DNA of 40,495 bases from Helicobacter suis (GTDB taxonomy: Bacteria > Campylobacterota > Campylobacteria > Campylobacterales > Helicobacteraceae), in contig NZ_CABIKG010000016.1 in assembly GCF_902196125.1 (NCBI RefSeq), forward strand, positions 1 to 40,495. Direction: 5' to 3'. Made by a program: the position numbers and the translations under genes. Below are positions 6,846 to 16,203 of this stretch, one piece after another (the first letter of the stretch is position 1; every line of letters begins with the position of its first letter). The notes beneath the pieces are model-generated. The model was not told the DNA's origin. It saw only the letters and a list, made by a program, of their open reading frames with translations, and did no database searches.

Positions 6846-9648
6846 ACAAATCTTTGCATTCTTCTTTGGTTCTTTTTGGGTAGCCATTCCCCTTATTGTT
6901 GTATACGCCACCGCTTGTGCTATGGCCACCTTTATAGAAAATGATTATGGTACTCCTGCTAGCCGCGCTATTATTTATAACACTTGGTGGTTTAGCGCTT
7001 TGCATGTGTATTTGTTAATTGTGCTGATTGGCACGATGATCACTTCTAAAGCATGGCAAAGAAAGCGCTATATTAGTTTATTTTTCCATAGTTCGCTAGT
7101 GCTTATCATTTTAGGCGCGGGAGTAACGCGCTTTTTTGGCTTTGAGGCGACCATGCATATCCGTCAAGATCAAAGTAGTGATCGTATCCGAACAACGGAT
7201 AGCTATTTAAATCTTAGTGTGCAAAGAAAAGATAGCCCCCCTTTGCATTTTTCGCTTAAAACTCCCCTCTCGCCCTTTTCTAAACATCTCCCTAATACTG
7301 AGGTTATGGTCTATGGTAAAACTCTACTCTTAGAACCCTTAAGTGTGCGCAAAATGACTCCAAATAAAAAAGATAACCGCGCCCTTTTAACAATTAAGCT
7401 AAGTTTTAATGGAGAAAGCCAAGTACTACACATCATAGGCGGGCATGAGATAGAAAGCCAAGATGCACAAGCAACTATTCAAGATTTACAAATTCGCCTT
7501 AATTGGGGTGTTTCAGAGCGTACACTACCCTTTAAATTGCATTTAAAACGCTTTGAATTAGAGCGCTACCCCGGTTCTATGAGCCCCTCTTCTTATGCCT
7601 CTGAAGTAGAGATTTTAGGCGTAAATGGCAAGGTGATTAAACCCTATAGAATTTTTATGAACCATGTTTTAGATTATGGCGGGTATCGTTTTTTCCAATC
7701 CTCCTACGATCAAGACGAAAAGGGCACTATTCTTTCAGTTAATCGCGATCCGGGTAAAAACATCACCTATGCAGGCTATGCCATGCTCATGCTAGGCGCG
7801 CTTTTGTTGCTTTTTAACAAAGATGGGCGTTTCCAAAAACTCTCGCGCTTTTTAAAGACCCAGCAAGTAGCCGGGATTTTATTAGCCCTTTTTCTAGGGT
7901 TTGGCTCTTATGCGCGTGCGCAGCAAGGCAAAATTGACATGCACGGGGGCAAGGAAGTTAAAACCCCTGTAGAAAACATGGCTAAGGTACAACCTAGTAC
8001 AACGGCTCAAAGAAATACGCAGATTATTACGCGCATGAAAAATCTTAAAGCCCACTCTAAAGGCCAATTAGAAAGATTTGGCCGTTTGCAAATACAAGGC
8101 TTTGAGGGACGCATTAAACCCTTAGATACGCTTAGCATGGAACTTATCCATAAAATCACCCACCAAGATGGCTTTAAAGGCATGGATAATTTACAGGTGA
8201 TGCTTGGCATGATGCTCTATCCAGATGATTATAAAAGCATTAAAATGATCTACACCTCCACGCCTAAATTGCGCACAATGATAGGTGTCCCTGCTAACCA
8301 AAGGCGGGTGGCTTTTTTAGATCTTTTTGGGCCCCATGGTTATAAACTCCAAAACTATGTAGAGGAAATCAACCAAAAAGCCCCTAAAGATCGCGATGAA
8401 TTTGATAAAGATGTGTTAAAAGTTGATGAGCGCATTAATCTAGTCTACATGATTTTTAGCGGCTCAATTTTAAAGATTTTCCCCACCCATAAAGGCCAAA
8501 TTTGGCTCGATCCAGAGGACGCGATTAAAAGTAACGATGCAACTTTAACCAAAGAGGCCACCCATTTTTTGCGCGCTTTATTTGTGGGCTTTGATGCGGG
8601 TGTGGATACGAATAAATGGCAAGCGGTTAATAAAACCTTAGAAGAGCTAGATGCCTATCAAAAAGCCCATAGCAATCTTTATTTGCCCGCCTCCAGAATT
8701 AACTCTGAAATCTTTTTAAACCACAGCAATTTTTTTCATTTCCTAATGGCCCCTTATTTATTGCTAGGTGTGTTTTTATTGGTTGTGGTTTTAGTCGCCA
8801 CCTTTAAAAATAAACCTGTAAATATTTGGCTACACCGCGGTTTTTACACTGTGCTTTTGCTTTGCACACTAGCGCATACAGTTGGTTTATTATTAAGGTG
8901 GTATGTGAGTGGGCATTCCCCTTGGAGTAATGCTTATGAGTCTATGCTTTATATTTCATGGGCATCTACTTTGGCAGGTTTGATCTTGCGCTCTAATTTA
9001 GCCCTATGTGCTTCTAGCTTTTTAGCCGGCACAGCGCTATTTGTAGCCCATTTAGGTTTTATGGACCCCCAAATTAGTAATCTTGTACCCGTGCTTAAAT
9101 CCTATTGGCTTAATATCCATGTCTCTATCATCACGGCTAGTTATGGCTTTTTAGGTTTATGCTTTATTTTAGGGTTACTCACTTTGCTTTTATTCTTGCT
9201 TAGAAGCCCTAAGAGATCACACATTGATCAAACCATTCTCTCCCTTAGTGCGATTAATGAAATGGGAATGATCATGGGGCTTTTAATGCTAACTGTGGGT
9301 AATTTTTTAGGCGGGGTGTGGGCTAATGAATCTTGGGGGCGCTATTGGGGTTGGGACCCTAAGGAAACTTGGGCGCTTATTTCTATTGCGGTTTATGCGG
9401 TGATCTTGCACTTGCGCTTTTTGCGCTTTGATTACATGCCCTATGTCTTTGCGAGTGCTAGCGTACTAGGCTTTTACTCTATTTTAATGACTTATTTTGG
9501 GGTTAATTACTACCTCTCAGGCATGCACAGCTATGCAGCAGGCGATCCTTTACCCATTCCTGCTTTTCTTTACCCCTTTGTGGCCTCTACTTTTGCGCTT
9601 GTAATTTTGGCTGGATTTAAACGAAAACTAGTCATGGCTAAGATTTAG
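6835..9648 (+). CDS. ccsBA: Fused CcsB–CcsA (system II) cytochrome c heme lyase
   Basis: This large integral membrane protein (937 aa from the ATG at 6835) exports heme and attaches it to apocytochrome c in the periplasm. The N-terminal part is ResB/CcsB-like: several helices, then a periplasmic domain of about residues 100-330 and another helix. The C-terminal part is CcsA, with the tryptophan-rich heme-handling WWD signature in WGRYWGWDPKETWAL and surrounding helices carrying conserved histidines (for example AHTVGLLLRWYVSGHSPWSN). The open frame extends upstream to 6739, but that would overlap the previous gene by 107 bases. The ATG at 6835 gives MQVRQIF and the usual length of about 936 aa, so I prefer it. 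It overlaps the thioredoxin-like gene by eleven bases. Confidence 0.93.
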   Translation: MQVRQIFAFFFGSFWVAIPLIVVYATACAMATFIENDYGTPASRAIIYNTWWFSALHVYLLIVLIGTMITSKAWQRKRYISLFFHSSLVLIILGAGVTRFFGFEATMHIRQDQSSDRIRTTDSYLNLSVQRKDSPPLHFSLKTPLSPFSKHLPNTEVMVYGKTLLLEPLSVRKMTPNKKDNRALLTIKLSFNGESQVLHIIGGHEIESQDAQATIQDLQIRLNWGVSERTLPFKLHLKRFELERYPGSMSPSSYASEVEILGVNGKVIKPYRIFMNHVLDYGGYRFFQSSYDQDEKGTILSVNRDPGKNITYAGYAMLMLGALLLLFNKDGRFQKLSRFLKTQQVAGILLALFLGFGSYARAQQGKIDMHGGKEVKTPVENMAKVQPSTTAQRNTQIITRMKNLKAHSKGQLERFGRLQIQGFEGRIKPLDTLSMELIHKITHQDGFKGMDNLQVMLGMMLYPDDYKSIKMIYTSTPKLRTMIGVPANQRRVAFLDLFGPHGYKLQNYVEEINQKAPKDRDEFDKDVLKVDERINLVYMIFSGSILKIFPTHKGQIWLDPEDAIKSNDATLTKEATHFLRALFVGFDAGVDTNKWQAVNKTLEELDAYQKAHSNLYLPASRINSEIFLNHSNFFHFLMAPYLLLGVFLLVVVLVATFKNKPVNIWLHRGFYTVLLLCTLAHTVGLLLRWYVSGHSPWSNAYESMLYISWASTLAGLILRSNLALCASSFLAGTALFVAHLGFMDPQISNLVPVLKSYWLNIHVSIITASYGFLGLCFILGLLTLLLFLLRSPKRSHIDQTILSLSAINEMGMIMGLLMLTVGNFLGGVWANESWGRYWGWDPKETWALISIAVYAVILHLRFLRFDYMPYVFASASVLGFYSILMTYFGVNYYLSGMHSYAAGDPLPIPAFLYPFVASTFALVILAGFKRKLVMAKI

Positions 9649-9650
9649 TC

Positions 9651-9679
9651 TTGACTTTTAGCTATTTTCACACTACAAT
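9651..9679 (+). promoter_or_regulatory. Predicted sigma-70-type promoter of rho
   Basis: TTGACT at 9651-9656 and TACAAT at 9674-9679 are separated by exactly 17 bases, close to the general consensus and better than most promoters in this window. The expected start near 9686 leaves a leader of about 75 bases before the rho ATG at 9761. It starts three bases after the ccsBA stop codon. Confidence 0.7.
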
Positions 9680-9760
9680 AGCCTTTTTCTCATTTTAAGC
9701 TTTAGTTCTCCCTAGCGAGGCTTGTAGTTGTTCAATCATCAGAAGAAGATAAGGATTTTA

Positions 9761-11059
9761 ATGGCAGATCACCCTAAGCAAAAGACCCATACCCCTGTGA
9801 GTGGTTATCGCATTGAGGAGTTGCGCGCAAAACCCACAGAAAAACTGTTAGAAATTGCCAACGAACTAAGAGTAGAAAACCCGCAGGAATTCAAACGACA
9901 AGATTTGATGTTTGAAATCCTTAAAAATCAAGTGAGTCAGGGGGGTTATATTCTCTTCACAGGCATTTTAGAAACAGCGAACGAGGGTTATGGATTTTTG
10001 CGCGGGCTAGATGGGAGTTTTTCAGATAACCAAAACGATACTTATGTAAGCCACTCCCAAATTAAACGCTTTGCGTTGAGAAACGGCGATATTGTAACCG
10101 GCCAAGTACGCGCCCCAAGAGATCAAGAAAAATACTATGCCTTGCTTAAAATTGAAGCGGTTAATTACCTCCCCTTAGATGAAATTAGAAACCGCCCGCT
10201 TTTTGACAACCTCACCCCGCTTTTCCCCACAGAACAGCTTAAATTAGAGTATGAACCTAATAAGGTAACCGGACGCATTCTTGATCTGTTTAGCCCAATG
10301 GGTAAGGGACAGCGCGCGCTTATTGTAGCCCCGCCAAGAACGGGCAAAACCGAACTCATGAAAGAACTTGCCCATGGGATTGCACATAACCACCCTGAGG
10401 TTGAACTCTTGATTTTACTAGTAGATGAGCGCCCCGAGGAAGTAACCGACATGCAAAGAAGTGTGAAGGGGCAGGTGTTTAGCTCTACTTTTGATTTGCC
10501 CTCAGCTAATCATATCCGCATTGCTGAATTAGTGCTAGAGCGGGCTAAGCGCAAAGTAGAAATGGGAAAAGATGTGGTGATTTTATTAGATTCTATTACA
10601 AGGCTTGCACGGGCTTATAATGCTATCACACCCTCAAGCGGGAAAGTTTTAAGCGGGGGCGTAGATGCCAATGCCTTACATAAACCCAAGCGCTTTTTTG
10701 GGGCGGCACGCAATATTGAAGAGGGGGGGAGTTTAACTATCATCGCTACAGCTCTTATTGAAACAGGATCGCGCATGGACGAGGTGATCTTTGAGGAATT
10801 TAAAGGTACGGGTAATAGCGAAATTGTACTAGCCAGAAGCATTTCAGATAGGCGTATTTATCCGGCCTTTGATGTGCTTAAATCCGGCACGCGTAAGGAT
10901 AATATTTTGTTAGGCAAAGATACGCTTACTAAGGTTTGGGTGCTTAGAAATGTGATGCAACAAATGGATGATGTAGAGGCGCTTAATTTCATTTACTCTA
11001 AAATGCAAACCACTAAGGATAATCAAGAATTTTTAAGGCTCATGCAGGAAGGGTCTTGA
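9761..11059 (+). CDS. rho: Transcription termination factor Rho
   Basis: Rho is the hexameric RNA-dependent ATPase/helicase that terminates untranslated transcripts. The 432-aa protein has the N-terminal helical Rho_N segment ([16 protein letters not shown]), the RNA-binding OSB fold with GYGFLRG, and the ATPase core. The core shows a Walker A in [14 protein letters not shown], Walker B in [15 protein letters not shown], and the Q-loop/R-loop region [20 protein letters not shown]. The start at 9761 is chosen over an upstream TTG at 9728 because it has AAGG at 9751 and gives the family's usual N-terminus. The last bases overlap the TTG start of murI (TTGA). Confidence 0.97.
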   Translation: MADHPKQKTHTPVSGYRIEELRAKPTEKLLEIANELRVENPQEFKRQDLMFEILKNQVSQGGYILFTGILETANEGYGFLRGLDGSFSDNQNDTYVSHSQIKRFALRNGDIVTGQVRAPRDQEKYYALLKIEAVNYLPLDEIRNRPLFDNLTPLFPTEQLKLEYEPNKVTGRILDLFSPMGKGQRALIVAPPRTGKTELMKELAHGIAHNHPEVELLILLVDERPEEVTDMQRSVKGQVFSSTFDLPSANHIRIAELVLERAKRKVEMGKDVVILLDSITRLARAYNAITPSSGKVLSGGVDANALHKPKRFFGAARNIEEGGSLTIIATALIETGSRMDEVIFEEFKGTGNSEIVLARSISDRRIYPAFDVLKSGTRKDNILLGKDTLTKVWVLRNVMQQMDDVEALNFIYSKMQTTKDNQEFLRLMQEGS

Positions 11060-11853
11060 GGATCGGGGTTTTTGATAGCGGGGTGGGCGGGCTAAGTGTC
11101 CTTGAGAGCCTGCTTAAAGCCCGCCTTTTTGATCACATTATTTATTATGGCGATACGGCACGCGTACCCTATGGCCCTAAAGATCCGGCCACTATCCAAA
11201 AATTTTCTTTAGAAGCTTTAGATTTTTTCAAACCTTATCAAATTGACATGCTTATCGTGGCTTGTAATAGCGTGAGTGCGTGGGCTTTGCCACAGATGCG
11301 CAATCAAAGTACAATCCCTATTGTAGGGGTGATAGAGGCTGGGGTGTTATCCGTTCTTAAAAAAACTTCTCAAAACCAGCCCATTTTAATATTAGGAACT
11401 AAAGCCACTATTGCCTCAAATCGCTATGAAAAAGAATTAGGTACACATGGTTATAAAAATGTGCAAAGTTTAGCCACAGGGTTATTTGTGCCCTTAATTG
11501 AAGAGGGGGTTTTAGAAGGCCCGCTTTTAGAGGCTTGCATGCTGTATTATTTTAAGGATTTAAAGCGCGCGCCTTGTGTGGTGGTTTTGGGCTGTACGCA
11601 TTTTCCTTGGATTGTTTCAAGTTTGAAGGGTTATTTTTTAAAGCGCTTTGAAAACCCTTGTGAGTTTGTTCACTCCGGCGAGGCCATTGTAGAGTATTTG
11701 CAAGAAAAATATAAACTCATATCAAGAAATCAAGAAAGTAATTTAGAACTCTTTGCAAGCGGAGATGTTAGTCTTTTAAAACAATTAGCCCATTCTTTAA
11801 AATCAAAACAAATAGGCGTAGGAAGCCAGCCAGTAGTAAAAATCCATGCTTAA
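11056..11853 (+). CDS. murI: Glutamate racemase
   Basis: MurI makes D-glutamate for peptidoglycan in the cytoplasm. The 265-aa protein starts [13 protein letters not shown] and contains [12 protein letters not shown]. It carries the two catalytic cysteines, in [11 protein letters not shown] (about residue 71) and [10 protein letters not shown] (about residue 180). Initiation is at TTG, with its first four bases overlapping the rho stop, implying coupled translation; rho–murI adjacency is shared with H. pylori. The last 51 bases lie antisense to the outer-membrane gene on the other strand, and the C-terminal tail (about [14 protein letters not shown]) extends past the part I can match to H. 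pylori MurI (about 255 aa). Confidence 0.95.
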   Translation: MRIGVFDSGVGGLSVLESLLKARLFDHIIYYGDTARVPYGPKDPATIQKFSLEALDFFKPYQIDMLIVACNSVSAWALPQMRNQSTIPIVGVIEAGVLSVLKKTSQNQPILILGTKATIASNRYEKELGTHGYKNVQSLATGLFVPLIEEGVLEGPLLEACMLYYFKDLKRAPCVVVLGCTHFPWIVSSLKGYFLKRFENPCEFVHSGEAIVEYLQEKYKLISRNQESNLELFASGDVSLLKQLAHSLKSKQIGVGSQPVVKIHA

Positions 11854-12381
11854 GAATTTATTATTAACCGCGTTAATTTTGCCAAAAGGAATCTTCACCC
11901 CTAACTCTACGCGGTGTTGTTTGTCTATGGTGCTACCAAACCCCACATCTAAAACCCCATTATAGCCCATGAAACTACGGTTATCTGTAGAGCTCACTAA
12001 AGTATGTGCCCCTTGAAAATAGCCTAGCCCCACCCCTATATAAGTGCCAAAGGCGTATTTAGATTTGTGGTAAAAATCATTGACCATATCTACATGTAAG
12101 CCTACAAAAGAGGAAACTAGCGTATTAAAGGCGGTGGGTTTAATAGCCATGAGATATTCAATTTGACCTCTTAAGGAAATATAGGGGTTAAAATTGCGCT
12201 GATAGCCCCCCTTAAGCCCCCAGACAAAGGAATTAATCCAAGATTCTTCATTGGTGCGATAGGTAGCAAAGCCCGTTGTAGCCCCGATAAAAATTTGATT
12301 TTTAATTAAGGGCTCTGGCTTGTTTTTACTAGCTGCTATTAAAGCGCTAGCTAGCAATAAAGCGCTAAACAGCCCTCTCAT
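11803..12381 (-). CDS. Small outer-membrane beta-barrel protein, fourth gene of the hef operon
   Basis: The 192-aa product has a signal peptide (MRGLFSALLLASALIAASK). It then has alternating aromatic/glycine strands typical of an eight-stranded-type barrel (for example GATTGFATYRT, YISLRGQIEYL, GTYIGVGLGYF) and ends in phenylalanine ([11 protein letters not shown]), the usual C-terminal signal for the BAM complex. Helicobacter small OMPs have this layout; H. pylori also has an uncharacterised gene (HP0608) after hefC. Its start overlaps hefC by 17 bases, so it is probably made with the efflux pump, perhaps helping outer-membrane permeation. The last 51 bases overlap the murI 3' end on the opposite strand. 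The precise function is unknown. Confidence 0.78.
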   Translation of the reverse strand: MRGLFSALLLASALIAASKNKPEPLIKNQIFIGATTGFATYRTNEESWINSFVWGLKGGYQRNFNPYISLRGQIEYLMAIKPTAFNTLVSSFVGLHVDMVNDFYHKSKYAFGTYIGVGLGYFQGAHTLVSSTDNRSFMGYNGVLDVGFGSTIDKQHRVELGVKIPFGKINAVNNKFLSMDFYYWLASYAYLF

Positions 12382-15300
12382 TTGCTACCTGTGGAATTGG
12401 AGGGTTATCCTCTTTGGATTTGGATTTAGCCCCTAAAGATTTAATTGGCTTGTTATCCTGATAGAATTTTTTAAGCTTATCATCAATGGGCGCAATGAGC
12501 CGGTAGAAAATAGGCACTACAAGCAAGCTAAGTAAAGTTGAGACAATAAGCCCGCCACTCATAGCAATGCCAATAGGGGCTTTCATCGCCGAACCTTGTC
12601 CTGTAGCTAAAGCTAAGGGCAACATGCCAAAAACCATAGCAATGGTGGTCATCAAAATAGGGCGCAAACGCGATTCGCCTGCTAAAATAACAGCCTGCTC
12701 AATGCCATACCCTTCTTTGCGCTTTTCTTTGGCAATATCAATAATTAAAGTGGCATTTTTACCCACCATTCCGATAAGCAAAATCAAGCCCATTAAAGAG
12801 AACATGCTCATAGGTTGGTGGACTAAACCAAGCGCAAAGAAAGCCCCTGAAAAGCTAAGCGGCATGGTGATCATAATGATCAAAGGCTCAAGAATAGACT
12901 CATAGAGTGCGGCTAAGATCATGTAAATGAGAATAAAGGCTGTAGAAATAGCCGTTCCAAAGGCAACGCTGTTTTCTTGGACTCTTTCTGATTGTCCTGT
13001 AAAAGCAAAGAAAACATTTTTTACAAGCCACTTATCTTTATGCGCCCTAACTTGGTTTAAAAGATCGCCCAAACTCGCCCCCCCAGCAGGTCTAGCTAAA
13101 ACGGTAACACTGCGCTGGCGGTTGTAGCGGGTGATATTAGCTGGGACTTTACGCGTAATGATTTGAACTAGCCCATCTAAAAACATCAATTTACCATCTT
13201 TATTTTTAACCTGAATGCGCTTGATGTCCTCTTCGCTCATCTTTTTATTAGAGGGTACGCGGATAATGATGTCATATTCCATGCCATGCTCTTTAAAATA
13301 ACTCACACGGTTAGACCCTGAAAAAGCATTGTTAATTACTGAGGCAATACTTTGGGCAGTTACGCCGTATTTAATCGTGGCTGCACGCAAAACCCGTAAC
13401 TGAAACTGGGTTTGATAATCTGAGGTGTTGGTGTGATAACCGGCTACTTTGCCCTTAAGTTCCGGGCTTTCTAATAAGAATTTTCGTAGGTTTTCCACGG
13501 TTTGATCCACAAGTTTTTGATCAGAGGAATAAATATAAACCTGAAAAGCAGCGTTATCCCCACCCCCAATAAGGGGAACTTCACTTGCATTAATAGAAAC
13601 TAAATCTTTGGCTTCAGGTAGGGCGCGTAGTTTGTTGCGCATCTCTTCCATGATCACAAATTGGTTACGCTTGTGGTGTTCTTTAAGTTGGACATAAAAT
13701 TTACCCTTAAAGGTGCTTTGGATATTCCCATAACCTATTTGCATAGAATCAAACTCTACATCTGGATCGGCATCAATGACTCGTTGTAAGGCTTTCATTT
13801 TTTGCAACATATGCTGTAAACTAATATCTGTATCTGCTTTCACCCAGATATAAAACCTACCCCGATCCTCTTGGAGTATAAATTCCATTCCTAGTTTGCT
13901 AGCTACGCGTACAGAACTAACAAAAATCCCGGCCACTAGTAACAAAATAATGAGCTTGTGGTTTAAAATCCAACCTAAAAGTTTGGCGTAGAGTTTGTCC
14001 ATTTTTTGGAAGAAGGGCTCAGTGAAGTTATAAAACGCGGATTGTTTGGAATTAACTAAAATAGAGCTAAGCATAGGAATAACCGTAACCACTACGATAT
14101 AAGAAATCGCAATAGCTAGCGCCACTGTAATCCCAAAGCTTTTAAAAAAGCGCCCCGACATGCCTGTCATACTACCCACAGGGATAAACACGGATAAGAG
14201 CATAGCCGAGATAGCGATAATAGCAAAGGCAATTTCATGCACGCCTTCATAGCTAGCCGTCTTTTTATCCATGCCTGATTCAAGCTTTTTATGGATATTT
14301 TCAATCACCACGATCGCATCATCAATAATAATCCCAATAGAAAGGGTAAGAGCAACCATAGTGAGCATGTTTAAAGAAAAGCCCATCCAGTTAACAAGGG
14401 CAAAAGTTCCCATGATGGAAATAGGGATACTCATCGCTGAAACAAAGGTAATTGAAAAGCTACGCAAAAACATAAACACCACAGAAACGGCTAAAATCCC
14501 GCCTAAAATCAAGTCAAATTTAACATCTTCAATAGAGTGGCGGGTGTAGCTTGTGGTGTCTAAAAAGGGGCGTATATTATAGCCTGGGCTAGCTGCGCGC
14601 ATGGCATCCATTTCTTTATAAATGGCATCTACAATTTTAATTTCATTAGCCCCAGCGATTTTTTGCACTTCTAATACAATGCCGGGTTCATTCCCATAAC
14701 TAGCGTAAGTAATATCTGTATCAATGCCCTTTTCAATAGTAGCAATATCGCCAAGCCGGACATTGCTTCCAATCTGGATATTGGCAATATCGCTAAGTTT
14801 GTAACTATTACCATCTACTAAAATCGCATAATTCCTAGTCTTACTAATGATCTTGCCCCCGTCCATTTCAAGGTTTTGGGTATTAAGGGTGTTGTAAAGA
14901 TCATTAAAAGTTAGCCCGTATTTGTTCAAAAGGGTTGGATCGGCATAGATACGGATTTGTTTTTCCTGATAGCCATTAAGCTGGACATTTCCCACGCCCT
15001 CAACCTTTTGTAGCATGGGTTTGATCACATTTTTAGCATGATCGTTAAGTTCGGCTAAGCTTTGGGTTTTGCTGCTTAAAAAGATTGAAAGAATGGCCTG
15101 CCCGCTAGTATCTACTTTATCAACGGTGGGTTTTCTAATATTAGTATCATTAAAAGTAACAGAGGAAACCTTGTTAATCACATCATTAACCGCCACTGTG
15201 ATAGGTTTTTCAAGCACAAATTCAATCGTAACCACACTGACATTAAGCGCGCTATTAGAAGTTACCTTTTTGATTCCATCAATCTCCATTACGGCTTCTT

Positions 15301-15496
15301 CAATCTTATCTGTTACCTTACTCTCAACAATGTCTGCGCTTGCCCCGGGGTATTGGGTTTTAACCACCACAATAGGATAATCCACATTGGGAAAGAGCGC
15401 TACGCTAATTTTCTTTAAGGCCATAGTCCCAAAGAAAACAATCATGAGCGCAAACATCAAAGTTGTAATGGGTCTTTCAATTGCTATTTTATACAT
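12365..15496 (-). CDS. hefC: RND (HAE1/AcrB-like) efflux transporter HefC
   Basis: HefC is the inner-membrane proton-driven pump of the HefABC tripartite system, which exports drugs, bile salts and dyes. The 1043-aa protein has the RND duplicated layout: twelve predicted helices and two large periplasmic loops. The TM4 proton-relay aspartates are in GIIIDDAIVVIENIHKK, and the TM10 lysine is in GMVGKNATLIIDIAKEK. The N-terminus IERPITTLMFALMIVFFG is typical of HAE1 pumps. The gene follows hefB with two bases between them and overlaps the barrel gene by 17 bases, so the set behaves as one operon. It is slightly longer than H. pylori HefC (about 1028 aa). Confidence 0.96.
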   Translation of the reverse strand: MYKIAIERPITTLMFALMIVFFGTMALKKISVALFPNVDYPIVVVKTQYPGASADIVESKVTDKIEEAVMEIDGIKKVTSNSALNVSVVTIEFVLEKPITVAVNDVINKVSSVTFNDTNIRKPTVDKVDTSGQAILSIFLSSKTQSLAELNDHAKNVIKPMLQKVEGVGNVQLNGYQEKQIRIYADPTLLNKYGLTFNDLYNTLNTQNLEMDGGKIISKTRNYAILVDGNSYKLSDIANIQIGSNVRLGDIATIEKGIDTDITYASYGNEPGIVLEVQKIAGANEIKIVDAIYKEMDAMRAASPGYNIRPFLDTTSYTRHSIEDVKFDLILGGILAVSVVFMFLRSFSITFVSAMSIPISIMGTFALVNWMGFSLNMLTMVALTLSIGIIIDDAIVVIENIHKKLESGMDKKTASYEGVHEIAFAIIAISAMLLSVFIPVGSMTGMSGRFFKSFGITVALAIAISYIVVVTVIPMLSSILVNSKQSAFYNFTEPFFQKMDKLYAKLLGWILNHKLIILLLVAGIFVSSVRVASKLGMEFILQEDRGRFYIWVKADTDISLQHMLQKMKALQRVIDADPDVEFDSMQIGYGNIQSTFKGKFYVQLKEHHKRNQFVIMEEMRNKLRALPEAKDLVSINASEVPLIGGGDNAAFQVYIYSSDQKLVDQTVENLRKFLLESPELKGKVAGYHTNTSDYQTQFQLRVLRAATIKYGVTAQSIASVINNAFSGSNRVSYFKEHGMEYDIIIRVPSNKKMSEEDIKRIQVKNKDGKLMFLDGLVQIITRKVPANITRYNRQRSVTVLARPAGGASLGDLLNQVRAHKDKWLVKNVFFAFTGQSERVQENSVAFGTAISTAFILIYMILAALYESILEPLIIMITMPLSFSGAFFALGLVHQPMSMFSLMGLILLIGMVGKNATLIIDIAKEKRKEGYGIEQAVILAGESRLRPILMTTIAMVFGMLPLALATGQGSAMKAPIGIAMSGGLIVSTLLSLLVVPIFYRLIAPIDDKLKKFYQDNKPIKSLGAKSKSKEDNPPIPQVANERAV

Positions 15497-15498
15497 GG

Positions 15499-16194
15499 CT
15501 ACTGGATAAACCCATCCCCAAAAGTGCCCGGTACAAGAGAACTATTAGCCGGCAAAAGCGCCTCAGCGCTTACTTTGCGGGTACTTGCATCAATGGTAGG
15601 GTAAATTTTAGTGATGCGTACGCGTCTTTTCTCAGGTTTGCCATCAATGCTATAAATAAAAGTATCTCCTACTTTTACTTCGGGTAAGTATTTAGAGTCA
15701 AATTGCAAGACAATTTTAGATCGATGGCTAACTAGTCTAAATAACACCGTGCTATTAGCACTCATTCCATCGCCTAACTCAATATTTTTACTCGCAATCA
15801 CCCCATCAAAGGGCGCTCTTAAAATTGTCTTTTCTACAATTGAATCAGCATAATTGCGATCAAAGCCTAATTTCTTATAATTAGAATAATAACTATCTAA
15901 GGTGTTTCTATCAATGGCTCTTCCAATTTTTTGGTAGCGCTCATATTGCTTTTGGGCAAAGTCATACTGCTGGATAATGGAAGCAACCTGCGATCTTTTA
16001 TCCCTATTGTATAAAGTTAAGAGAATATCCCCTTTTTTGACCTTACTACCCACATCTACATAGATCGCATCTACAATCCCTGCAGAATCTAAAGTTAAGT
16101 TAGCATCTTGGAGGGCAAGTACATCAAAAACGGCATACACTTCTTTAGCACTAAGCCCTATCACCAATGAAAAGATCATTAAAAGTATTTTCAT
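15499..16194 (-). CDS. hefB: Periplasmic membrane-fusion (adaptor) protein HefB
   Basis: This adaptor bridges the HefC pump and the HefA channel. The 231-aa protein has a signal sequence (MKILLMIFSLVIGLSA) and a lipoyl-like half-motif (SAGIVDAIYVDVGSKVKKGD). A short coiled-coil hairpin follows (about residues 70-110), then the second half motif with ILRAPFDGVIASKNIELGDG, then a beta-barrel domain. It lacks a lipobox cysteine, so it is probably anchored by its signal region or soluble. It is shorter than AcrA-type adaptors, as is usual for Helicobacter HefB. It sits between hefA (nine bases upstream) and hefC (two bases downstream). Confidence 0.92.
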   Translation of the reverse strand: MKILLMIFSLVIGLSAKEVYAVFDVLALQDANLTLDSAGIVDAIYVDVGSKVKKGDILLTLYNRDKRSQVASIIQQYDFAQKQYERYQKIGRAIDRNTLDSYYSNYKKLGFDRNYADSIVEKTILRAPFDGVIASKNIELGDGMSANSTVLFRLVSHRSKIVLQFDSKYLPEVKVGDTFIYSIDGKPEKRRVRITKIYPTIDASTRKVSAEALLPANSSLVPGTFGDGFIQ

Positions 16195-16203
16195 CTTTCT
16201 CCC

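Noticed and set aside
9728-9760. TTG start 11 codons upstream of the rho ATG
   Set aside because: No ribosome binding site, and the residues are not part of the Rho family; the ATG at 9761 has AAGG before it.
10727-10733. G7 run inside rho, and similar G7 runs in pgk (about 20420) and fcl (about 36684)
   Set aside because: All three genes are intact and the runs encode conserved glycine-rich motifs; seven bases is short for a Helicobacter phase-variation tract.
12567-13127. Plus-strand ORFs (112 and 66 aa) antisense to hefC
   Set aside because: Complement of conserved RND transporter sequence; their composition is explained by the opposite strand.
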